From contig NZ_JALJWV010000001.1 of NCBI RefSeq assembly GCF_024169655.1, positions 1,245,001 through 1,309,000 on the forward strand: 64,000 bases of DNA. Reading direction: 5' to 3'. The position numbers were made by a program, and so were the translations under genes. The notes beneath the pieces are model-generated. The model searched no databases and had not been told where the DNA came from. It worked only from the letters and a program-made list of their open reading frames with translations. The DNA is from Pseudomonas marginalis (GTDB lineage Bacteria > Pseudomonadota > Gammaproteobacteria > Pseudomonadales > Pseudomonadaceae). The number at the start of each line of letters is the position of its first letter. Position 1 is the first letter of the stretch. Of this stretch, positions 38,289 through 44,802 are shown piece after piece.

Positions 38289-39005
38289 GTGAACCGCGTA
38301 ATCGCTCAAGAAGGCGCCGCCGGCATTGCCGCTGCCGTGGTTGAAAGCGTCCAGTACCAGGGCCGTAAGGCCAGTCGCCGGGGTAGCGAGCAACGCCGGC
38401 AGGACATTCTCGATGCCGCCATGCGCATCGTGGTGCGTGACGGCGTGCGGGCCGTGCGCCACCGCGCAGTGGCGGCGGAGGCTGGGGTGCCCTTGTCGGC
38501 GACCACCTATTACTTCAAGGACATCGATGACCTGCTCACCGATACCTTCGCCCAATACGTCGAGCGCAGCGCCGCGTTCATGGGCAAGCTGTGGGTGCGT
38601 AACGAAGGCTTGCTGCGCGAGATGGTCGCGTATGGCGATGGCAGCCCGGAGTCACGCTCGCAACTGGCCGATGACATTGCGCGGCTGACCGCCGATTACG
38701 TGCAGCGCCAATTGAGCAATCGTCGCGAGTACCTGATGGCCGAACAGGCCTTTCGCCAGGAAGCCTTGCTCAACCCGCGCCTGGCCGAGTTGGTGCGCTC
38801 CCACCAGCAGATCCTGCTGCAGGGCACCGGGCAGTTTTTCCAGGTATTGGGCTCGCGCGAGCCGCAACAGGATGCCAAAGTGTTGACGGCGATTATCGGT
38901 CGGATGGAATATCAGGGCCTGCTGGACGGCGCTGAGCCGCTGAGCGCTGACGAAATGCTTGAGATCCTCAAGCGTTACATGCATTTGGTGTTGGCCTCGG
39001 TCTGA
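38289..39005 (+). CDS. TetR-family transcriptional regulator (PA3699-like)
   Basis: A 238-aa TetR protein. After a basic tail of about 30 residues, the helix-turn-helix domain is 'RRQDILDAAMRIVVRDGVRAVRHRAVAAEAGVPLSATTYYFKDIDDLL' (about 35-82). The C-terminal ligand domain has no recognised ligand. GTG 38289 is preferred because AAGGA (38276-38280) ends eight bases upstream; ATG 38280 overlaps that site. Position after lysS and before the lipoprotein and QEGLA genes matches PA3699 in P. aeruginosa. Confidence 0.85.
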   Translation: MNRVIAQEGAAGIAAAVVESVQYQGRKASRRGSEQRRQDILDAAMRIVVRDGVRAVRHRAVAAEAGVPLSATTYYFKDIDDLLTDTFAQYVERSAAFMGKLWVRNEGLLREMVAYGDGSPESRSQLADDIARLTADYVQRQLSNRREYLMAEQAFRQEALLNPRLAELVRSHQQILLQGTGQFFQVLGSREPQQDAKVLTAIIGRMEYQGLLDGAEPLSADEMLEILKRYMHLVLASV

Positions 39006-39020
39006 CACCGGGAGTGTCCA

Positions 39021-39569
39021 ATGAAAGCCTGGCGTGTCGCGGTCATCGCCTTGTCGTTCCTTTTACTCAGCGGTTGCCTGGTGACCTTCAAGGAGCCGCT
39101 GCCGGCCAGTGAGGCGGCGCCTGCTGCGCTGTTGGGCCAATGGACGAGCAAGAATGCCTGGGGCGAGCCGCTCAACCTGCAGATCAGTCGCGCCGGTGAA
39201 CACCGCTACAAAGCCGTGAGCTACCCTCAGGCCAAGCCCGGCCAGCGTGATGAGTACGTGTTCAGCGTCTCGCGCCATGGCAATCGCTGGTATCTGTCGG
39301 CGCCGTTGCCGGGCAAATTCGGCGGGCATTACGTCCTGGCGGGGTTCGAGCTCGACGAAATGCACGAATTGGTGGTCTATAACCTCGACCTTGAGCAAAT
39401 CCACCAGGCCATCGGGCAGCAGGCGTTGCACGGCAGCACCGTAGACACCGTGGAAGGTGCCGGCGTACTGGTCGACAGCCCCATGAACCAGGTGTTTGCC
39501 TACCTGGATGACCCGGCCAATGCCGATGTGTTCGTTGAAGCCGTGCGCTACCGGCGTGCGGATAAATAA
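39021..39569 (+). CDS. predicted outer-membrane or periplasmic lipoprotein (PA3698-like)
   Basis: A 182-aa lipoprotein with a type II signal: basic start, hydrophobic core and lipobox 'LLSGC', making C19 the lipidated residue. The mature part has no recognised catalytic motif; 'LLGQWTSKNAWGEPLNLQISR' suggests a lipocalin-like beta fold, but this is only an impression. It starts 15 bases after the TetR gene and ends 21 bases before the QEGLA gene, so the three are probably co-transcribed. Function unknown. Confidence 0.8.
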   Translation: MKAWRVAVIALSFLLLSGCLVTFKEPLPASEAAPAALLGQWTSKNAWGEPLNLQISRAGEHRYKAVSYPQAKPGQRDEYVFSVSRHGNRWYLSAPLPGKFGGHYVLAGFELDEMHELVVYNLDLEQIHQAIGQQALHGSTVDTVEGAGVLVDSPMNQVFAYLDDPANADVFVEAVRYRRADK

Positions 39570-39590
39570 CGTTTAAAGAGGAAGTACCGG

Positions 39591-40868
39591 GTGGACGATT
39601 ACCAGCAGACGATACGCAGCTTGTCCGATCGCATTGTGCTGGCGCAAACACCGATCCGCGTCCTCGACGCGGTGAAATGGGACGATAACATTCGCCAGGG
39701 GTTCCTCAAGGCCAAGGGCAAGTCAATGCCCGCGGTGGACCGCGATTACTACCTGAACCGGCCACTGTCGTTCGATTCGAGCGCGGTAAAGCTGGAGTTT
39801 CAGAACATCGAGCGCGACATCACCCGCCGCCTCGGCCAGTTCAGTCCCGTGGGCCAGATCATGCGCCGCATGTGCCGGGAGTACCGCATGGTGGTGCGCA
39901 TGCTCGAAGCACGCGGCACCGAGGATTTCGGCCTGATTTCCCAGGAACTGTACGGCGCCGCCTCCGATGCCTTCCACGCTGGCGATCCGACCCTGGCGGA
40001 CCTCGGCCTGATGCTGTCCGACTACTTGAACAATATCGACGGTCGTGGCGACCTGAAGGACGAGGCCAAGACCCTCACCGCCAAGGACGCGGTCAGCCTG
40101 CTGCAAACCCGCCTGAACAAGGTGTTTGGCGAGGCCGAGGAAACCATCCGCGTGTTCGAGTCCGACGGGATCGTCGCCGACGCGGCGGCGGGTGCCGACT
40201 ACATCAAGATCCGCGCCGATGCGATGTTCAACGACCGCGACGTGCGTGCCCTCGAAGTGCATGAAGGCCTGGTGCATGTGGGCACCACCCTCAACGGCCA
40301 GAACCAGCCGATCTGCACCTTCCTGTCCAAGGGCCCGCCCTCGTCGACCGTGACCCAGGAAGGCCTGGCGATCCTGATGGAAATCATCACCTTTGCCTCC
40401 TACCCGAGTCGCTTGCGCAAGCTGACCAACCGCACCCGCGCCATCCACATGGTGGAAGAGGGCGCCGACTTCCTGCAGGTGTTCGACTTCTTCCGTGAAC
40501 AAGGCTTTGAAATGGCCGAAAGCTACGGCAACGCCAGCCGGGTGTTTCGCGGCTCGGTGCCGAATGGTCTGCCGTTTACCAAGGATTTGTCCTACCTCAA
40601 GGGCTTTATCATGGTCTACAACTACATCCAGTTGGCCGTGCGCAAAGGCAAGCTGGAACAAGTGCCGTTGCTGTTCTGCGGCAAGACCACCCTGGAAGAC
40701 ATGCGCACCCTGCGTCAGTTGGTCGACGAAGGCCTGGTGGTGCCGCCCAAGTACCTTCCGGAGCAGTTCCGCGACATGAATGCACTGGCGGCGTGGATGT
40801 GCTTCTCCAACTTCCTCAACCATTTGAGCCTGGATCGGATCGAGGCGGATTACTCCAACATCCTGTAA
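39591..40868 (+). CDS. QEGLA-motif protein, DUF1704 (MATCAP-like metallopeptidase fold)
   Basis: A 425-aa cytoplasmic protein of the DUF1704 / TIGR02421 family, often labelled 'flavohemoglobin expression-modulating QEGLA motif protein'. The name-giving motif is 'SSTVTQEGLAILMEIITF'; upstream lies 'ALEVHEGLVHVGTTLNG'. In the related eukaryotic MATCAP tyrosine carboxypeptidases these two blocks supply the zinc ligands (HExxH-like plus a distal glutamate), so a metallopeptidase activity is plausible. GTG 39591 follows AGAGGAAG at proper spacing. The QEGLA protein corresponds in position to PA3697. Confidence 0.85.
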   Translation: MDDYQQTIRSLSDRIVLAQTPIRVLDAVKWDDNIRQGFLKAKGKSMPAVDRDYYLNRPLSFDSSAVKLEFQNIERDITRRLGQFSPVGQIMRRMCREYRMVVRMLEARGTEDFGLISQELYGAASDAFHAGDPTLADLGLMLSDYLNNIDGRGDLKDEAKTLTAKDAVSLLQTRLNKVFGEAEETIRVFESDGIVADAAAGADYIKIRADAMFNDRDVRALEVHEGLVHVGTTLNGQNQPICTFLSKGPPSSTVTQEGLAILMEIITFASYPSRLRKLTNRTRAIHMVEEGADFLQVFDFFREQGFEMAESYGNASRVFRGSVPNGLPFTKDLSYLKGFIMVYNYIQLAVRKGKLEQVPLLFCGKTTLEDMRTLRQLVDEGLVVPPKYLPEQFRDMNALAAWMCFSNFLNHLSLDRIEADYSNIL

Positions 40869-40898
40869 AGGCTGAACTGACCCAAACGGTTCAACAAG

Positions 40899-40927
40899 GA
40901 GGGAGGAGGCAAGCCCCCTCCCACAGT
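40899..40927. repeat. single REP unit
   Basis: GGAGGGAGGAGGC is followed by GCCCCCTCCCACA-type sequence: an isolated, slightly degenerate palindrome of the GTGGGAGGGGG class between the QEGLA gene and the hydrolase gene. There is no partner arm nearby. Confidence 0.75.
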
Positions 40928-40976
40928 TGGAACTGCACACGCCTGAACATTTCGACTATCAGCGAGGCTTCAACGG

Positions 40977-41882
40977 ATGAGAATCCTCGGCATTCTTTGC
41001 CTGCTACTCACACTGAACGGCTGCAGTTCCCTGCTGTTCTACCCGGAGCCCGGCTTGCCGTTCACGCCGCAAAAGGCGCACCTGGAATATCGCGACGTCA
41101 CGCTCACCACGGCCGACGGCGTCAAGCTGCATGCCTGGTGGTTGCCGGCCAAACCCGGGGTGCCGCTCAAGGGCACGGTGCTGCACCTGCACGGCAACGG
41201 TGGCAACCTGGCCTGGCACCTGGGCGGCAGTTGGTGGTTGCCGGAGCAAGGCTATCAGGTCCTGTTGCTGGATTATCGCGGCTATGGGCTGTCGCAAGGC
41301 AAGCCCTCGTTACCGGCGATCTATCAGGACGTCGACGCGGCTTTCAGTTGGCTCGACCAGGCGCCTGAGACCCAGGGCCAGCCGTTGATCGTCCTCGGCC
41401 AAAGCCTGGGCGGCGCGCTGGCCGTGCATTACCTGGCGGCCCACCCGGAGCGGCAGACCCGGCTCAAGGCCCTGGTGCTGGACGGCGTGCCTGCCAGTTA
41501 TCGTGACGTAGGACAATTCGCCCTGAGCACCTCCTGGTTAACATGGCCGTTTCAAGTGCCCTTGTCTTGGCTGGTGCCCGACGCCGACAGTGCGATCAAT
41601 GCCATGCCCCAGTTGACCGGGGTGCCGAAACTGCTGTTCCACAGCCTCGATGACCCCATCGTGCCGCTGTCCAATGGCATCCGCTTGTATCAGGCCGCGC
41701 CTGCACCCAGGGTGTTGCAACTGACCCGCGGCGGCCATGTGCAGACCTTTGCCGACAAGACCTGGCAAACTGTGATGCTGCGTTATCTGGATGACCCGCT
41801 GCATTTCAACGGCCTGCGCCGCCTGGGCGAAATTCCGAATTACCCTATTCCTAAAGTTGACTCATCAGAGAGCCCGCAATGA
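40977..41882 (+). CDS. alpha/beta-hydrolase lipoprotein (PA3695-like)
   Basis: A 301-aa alpha/beta hydrolase carrying a lipoprotein signal ('LLLTLNGC', lipidated C16). The nucleophile elbow is 'VLGQSLGG' with the catalytic serine. 'LHLHGNGGN' forms the oxyanion strand-loop, 'HSLDDPIVP' contains the likely acid, and the catalytic histidine is in 'TRGGHVQTF'. Similar proteins (YfhR/BEM46 group) are serine hydrolases of unknown physiological substrate, here tethered to a membrane in the periplasm. Its stop overlaps the start of the next gene (ATGA). Confidence 0.85.
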   Translation: MRILGILCLLLTLNGCSSLLFYPEPGLPFTPQKAHLEYRDVTLTTADGVKLHAWWLPAKPGVPLKGTVLHLHGNGGNLAWHLGGSWWLPEQGYQVLLLDYRGYGLSQGKPSLPAIYQDVDAAFSWLDQAPETQGQPLIVLGQSLGGALAVHYLAAHPERQTRLKALVLDGVPASYRDVGQFALSTSWLTWPFQVPLSWLVPDADSAINAMPQLTGVPKLLFHSLDDPIVPLSNGIRLYQAAPAPRVLQLTRGGHVQTFADKTWQTVMLRYLDDPLHFNGLRRLGEIPNYPIPKVDSSESPQ

Positions 41883-42205
41883 GCGAAGAACGCAACATGA
41901 TCCCGCTGATCCTCACCGGCATCGGCACCATCATCGGCACCGTCGGTTGCCTGTGGTTTTATGGCTACCTGCATTTCGCCAAACCGGACGACGCGTTGCT
42001 GCTCAGCGACTTCACCATGCTCAAGACCGTGCCCGGCGAGGACTACAAGATCTCCCTGACCCCGGCGGCGCAAGTGGCGCAATGCGTCGATGGCGTGCTG
42101 GTGATGTTCGATACCGAGCAAAAAGGCCTCAGCGGTGTGCTGGTGAACAACAAAAAACAGGCCGTGCGTTGCGTAGGCCAGGAAACCCCGCAGTTGCAGC
42201 AGTAG
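41879..42205 (+). CDS. small membrane-anchored protein of unknown function (PA3694-like)
   Basis: A 108-aa protein with one N-terminal transmembrane helix ('MIPLILTGIGTIIGTVGCLWFYGYL', residues 7-31) and a soluble domain of about 75 residues ('DFTMLKTVPGEDYKISLTPA', two cysteines). It overlaps the hydrolase gene by four bases and is likely translated with it. I do not recognise a domain. Confidence 0.75.
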   Translation: MSEERNMIPLILTGIGTIIGTVGCLWFYGYLHFAKPDDALLLSDFTMLKTVPGEDYKISLTPAAQVAQCVDGVLVMFDTEQKGLSGVLVNNKKQAVRCVGQETPQLQQ

Positions 42206-42241
42206 TCAGTTGCGGGCAGCACCGTCCGGCTTGAAATTTCT

Positions 42242-42269
42242 GGAACCGTTTTGCGTAAGACGCCACTGA
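42242..42269 (+). promoter_or_regulatory. hrp box: HrpL-type promoter
   Basis: GGAACC (42242-42247), a 15-base spacer and CCACTGA (42263-42269) give a perfect match to GGAACC-N15/16-CCACNNA, the promoter recognised by the ECF sigma factor HrpL (RspL in P. fluorescens) that switches on type III secretion genes. It is correctly oriented and 55 bases upstream of the ATG of a harpin-like gene. Confidence 0.87.
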
Positions 42270-42324
42270 TTGGCTTGTCAGCGTTGCTGATAACAATCCT
42301 TACGAAAAAATCCGGGAGAGCGGA

Positions 42325-42654
42325 ATGGCTATCAGTGCAATCGATAGAGCGATGGGCATGGTCAATGGGCAGAACAGCCTTGATCAGGGCGGCTCGCAAG
42401 ATGTTGATCAGCAGCAGGGGAAGATGGAACCTGAGCTGATCAAGAAGCTTCTGGAGATGTTGGCAGGTGCTGGTGCCGGCGGTTCTCAGGGGGCTGGCGG
42501 TTCTCAAGGTGGTGGTAGTGGCGGTGGTTCTCAGGGCTCTGGCGGTTCCGGCGGACAGCCGGATATGGAGCAACTGAACAAGATGATGAGCGGTCGCCAA
42601 GGCATGCAAGCGATGATGCCGGAGAGTGATAACGGTCGTAAGATCGGCGGTTGA
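42325..42654 (+). CDS. harpin/Hpa1-like glycine-rich protein, probable type III-secreted
   Basis: A 109-aa protein with harpin traits: 28 glycines (about a quarter of the residues), no cysteine, many Ser/Gln/Asp, no signal peptide. Residues 1-33 are polar. A short amphipathic helix 'MEPELIKKLLEMLAGAG' (34-50) leads into a Gly/Ser/Gln tract of GGSQG-type repeats (51-78) and a second short helix 'DMEQLNKMMSGRQGMQAMM' (80-98). The helix-then-glycine order resembles Xanthomonas Hpa1/XopA (137 aa). A perfect hrp box lies upstream and GGGAGAG precedes the ATG. Such proteins help effectors or the translocon pass plant cell walls and membranes. D7 is atypical for a P. syringae effector signal. I know no named P. 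fluorescens homologue. Confidence 0.75.
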   Translation: MAISAIDRAMGMVNGQNSLDQGGSQDVDQQQGKMEPELIKKLLEMLAGAGAGGSQGAGGSQGGGSGGGSQGSGGSGGQPDMEQLNKMMSGRQGMQAMMPESDNGRKIGG

Positions 42655-42658
42655 TAGG

Positions 42659-42688
42659 CAAAAAAACCCCACCGTTCAGGTGGGGCTC
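42659..42688. terminator. bidirectional terminator between the harpin-like gene and lptF
   Basis: CCCCACC/GGTGGGG stem with a 5-base loop lies in the 54-base gap between convergent genes. The minus-strand side has seven T's, so it is strongest for lptF. Confidence 0.85.
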
Positions 42689-42708
42689 TTGTTTCCAGCG
42701 TCAATCAA

Positions 42709-43494
42709 TCAGTAAGCGACGGACGAACGTGGCTTGACTGGCTGGTTGTCGTTGGAAATGGTCACTTCTACGCGGCGGTTCATGGCGCGGCCCGACACGC
42801 TGCCGTTATCGGCAACCGGGTATTCCTTGCCATAGCCCTGGGTCACGATGCGCGAAATGTCCACGCCTTGCTGGGCCAGTGCGCGCTGTACGGAGGCCGC
42901 ACGGCGCTCGGACAGGCTCTGGTTGTACGAATCGGAACCGGTGCTGTCGGTGTAGCCTTCGACGATCACTTTACGGTCCGGATTATCGCGCAGGAACTGC
43001 GCCAGCTTGGTGATGTTGACCAGGCCGGTGGACTTCAGGTCGGACTTGTTGGTGGCAAACAGCACGTCACCAAAGGTCACCAGAGTGCCGCGCTCAGTCT
43101 GCTTGGCGTTCAGGCTGTCTTGCAGTTGCTTGATCTGCGCATCACGGGCATCGAGCAGGGCGCGGGCGCGCTCGTCACCGGCGTTTTTCAACTTGGCTTC
43201 GGATTCGCGCAGCGCGATGGTGTCTTTGGCCACTTCAACGCGCTGGTTGGTCAGGTAAGCCAACTGGTCGACTTTCTTCTGGTCTTCCTTGTCGCGGTAA
43301 GCCTTGTCCGCCTTGTCCAGCCATTCGCTGGCGTCCTTGGTTTCCAGGGCCGCTATCTTGGTGGCTTGCGGGTTGGCCTGCAGGGCCGAGAAGTTGGTCC
43401 GTGCATTTTCCAGGTTCGCGTTCGGCGGGGTGGAGCAAGCCGCCAGAGCAACGCTCATCGCCAGCAGGGCAGGGATCATCAATTGTTTGCGCAT
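42709..43494 (-). CDS. lptF: OmpA-family outer-membrane lipoprotein LptF
   Basis: A 261-aa lipoprotein (lipobox 'ALAAC', C20). A central coiled-coil region (about 55-135, rich in Lys/Asp/Glu/Ala) is followed by a C-terminal OmpA peptidoglycan-binding domain with 'DVLFATNKSDLKSTG', 'VEGYTDSTGSDSYNQSLSERRAASV' and the diaminopimelate-binding 'GRAMNRRVEV'. It corresponds to PA3692 (lipotoxin F), which is AlgU-dependent and supports stress survival. It lies 56 bases downstream of the DUF4398 gene on the same strand, as PA3691-PA3692 do. Confidence 0.88.
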   Translation of the reverse strand: MRKQLMIPALLAMSVALAACSTPPNANLENARTNFSALQANPQATKIAALETKDASEWLDKADKAYRDKEDQKKVDQLAYLTNQRVEVAKDTIALRESEAKLKNAGDERARALLDARDAQIKQLQDSLNAKQTERGTLVTFGDVLFATNKSDLKSTGLVNITKLAQFLRDNPDRKVIVEGYTDSTGSDSYNQSLSERRAASVQRALAQQGVDISRIVTQGYGKEYPVADNGSVSGRAMNRRVEVTISNDNQPVKPRSSVAY

Positions 43495-43550
43495 AGTCGT
43501 GTCGTCCTTTCAATTCGATATCAGGTGCGATGCAGCCAAGGGGCGGCGCC

Positions 43551-43961
43551 TTATTTCTGCTGGATAGCGGCCGGGCGCATGCCTTCCTTGCGCAGCTCGT
43601 CAACCGCTTTCTGCGAGTCCTTCACCGCCAGTTCGGCCTTGGCGGCCTGGGCTTTACGCTCAGCGACGCGGGCGTCCCACTCGGCTTGCTCGGCCAGGCG
43701 ACGGGCTTCGTCATAGTTCTTGTCGTGCATGGCGATTTCGGCTTGCTTGAGCTTGTCCTGGGCCGACTTCATTTCCACGGCGGCAAACTCGGTGCCGCCA
43801 GCGCTGACGGCGCTGTTGACCGCAGACTGGGTCACGGCGTATTGCTCGGTCGGTGGGTTGCCGGCGCAGCCCGCCAGGACGAAGCTGGTGCCGATTGCCA
43901 GCGCGGCCAGTTTGAGCCCGCGCAGGTGGTTAAACGTAGATTTGGCAGTGCTGGTCTTCAT
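43551..43961 (-). CDS. DUF4398 lipoprotein (PA3691-like)
   Basis: A 136-aa lipoprotein. ATG 43961 has GGAG nine bases upstream and yields a signal with 'SFVLAGC' lipobox; longer in-frame starts exist at 43976 and 44006. The mature part is an almost continuous Lys/Glu/Ala-rich coiled coil ('AQDKLKQAEIAMHDKNYDEARRLAEQAEWDARVAERKAQ'), typical of DUF4398. Its coiled coil resembles the central part of LptF, so the two may interact in the periplasm. It is first gene of the lptF operon. Confidence 0.86.
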   Translation of the reverse strand: MKTSTAKSTFNHLRGLKLAALAIGTSFVLAGCAGNPPTEQYAVTQSAVNSAVSAGGTEFAAVEMKSAQDKLKQAEIAMHDKNYDEARRLAEQAEWDARVAERKAQAAKAELAVKDSQKAVDELRKEGMRPAAIQQK

Positions 43962-44088
43962 CGTTTTCAACTCCATTGGATAACGCCTCAAAACATCAAA
44001 GTCCATCTCACTGGTCAGCGGCTGCGGGCCCGGCGGTAAAGCGCGAAACGCCTATTCAAACGGCCGTTCCAAGTGATGGCTTACTGGC

Positions 44089-44116
44089 TGTGACCTGAGG
44101 CTTTTTTCAAAAGTTC
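44089..44116 (-). promoter_or_regulatory. probable AlgU (sigma-22/RpoE-type) promoter of the DUF4398-lptF operon
   Basis: On the minus strand GAACTT (44111-44116) is followed after 17 bases by TCACA (44089-44093), close to the AlgU consensus GAACTT-N16/17-TCtgA. It lies about 130 bases upstream of the DUF4398 start. lptF in P. aeruginosa is known to depend on AlgU, which supports the call. Confidence 0.65.
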
Positions 44117-44259
44117 AGAGAAGATGGCGATTTGCCAAAAAAAAGACCTGACTGAACGGTCAGCGCTTTTTGGCTTGAACTTTTGCCGCGCGCAGAGGTA
44201 CTCCGGGCCCTTGTGAGGCCCGGAAATATGTGGGATGCAGAGTGTTTAAGGGCTGCTGG

Positions 44260-44604
44260 TCAGTGCTTCGGTTCGTCGGCACTGGCCGACATGTCGTGCA
44301 GATAGCGGCGCGACAACGTCAGAAAACGCGGCGTGGGGCCAACGTCTTCATACAGCGGATCGCCCTCTTCGTCGGTGGCAATCACATGCTGGCCCTTGAT
44401 ATACGGAAAGCTGGCTTCCAGCTCTTCAAGGGCGGCACCGATCAACTCGCCGAGCAACTCTTCTGGGTGGCGCTTGGGGTACATCTCCGTAATGGCCGCC
44501 AGCCGCGCGGCGGATTCCACGTCCAGATGGATCGCGTACTCCGTCTTGGTCAGGTGACCCTTGGCGTTTTCTTCCCAATGCTGGGCCAGTTCTCGAATTT
44601 TCAT
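44260..44604 (-). CDS. conserved small protein (PA3688-like)
   Basis: A 114-aa acidic cytoplasmic protein. ATG 44604 gives 'MKIRELAQHWEENAKGHLTKTEYAIHLD', and the 34-residue upstream extension is not convincing. Sequence such as 'LDVESAARLAAITEMYPKRHPEELLGELIGAALEELE' suggests a ribbon-helix-helix-like or helical fold. Some databases call homologues 'type 1 pili tip component', a label nothing in the sequence supports. It is divergent from ppc, as in P. aeruginosa. Confidence 0.78.
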   Translation of the reverse strand: MKIRELAQHWEENAKGHLTKTEYAIHLDVESAARLAAITEMYPKRHPEELLGELIGAALEELEASFPYIKGQHVIATDEEGDPLYEDVGPTPRFLTLSRRYLHDMSASADEPKH

Positions 44605-44802
44605 GGCAACCTCAATAAAACCCACGATAACGGGCGGTGATGAGTGACCAGCCGCCTGTGTGGATAAACACGGCGGCTCAATATTGAGACTAGCTGCAAG
44701 CCACAAGGTTTAAAGTCGTTTGTGGTTGGCCTTGTCAGACAGTGACGCGGGCGGCACTCTGGAAGGCCTGCGCGCCCCGGATTTCTGCCTGGAGATTGGC
44801 TG

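Noticed and set aside
42500..42550. Minus-strand GGAACC-like box with CCAC at 16 bases inside the harpin-like gene
   Set aside because: The final conserved A of the hrp box is absent, and the match arises from the Gly-codon repeats within a coding region.
42478..42570. Short tandem DNA repeats in the Gly-rich tract considered as a separate repeat element
   Set aside because: They simply encode GGSQG-type peptide repeats; direction and frame are kept, so they are part of the gene.
44202..44224. TCCGGGCC/GGCCCGGA hairpin after the PA3688-like gene
   Set aside because: No T-run on either strand; position is suggestive only.
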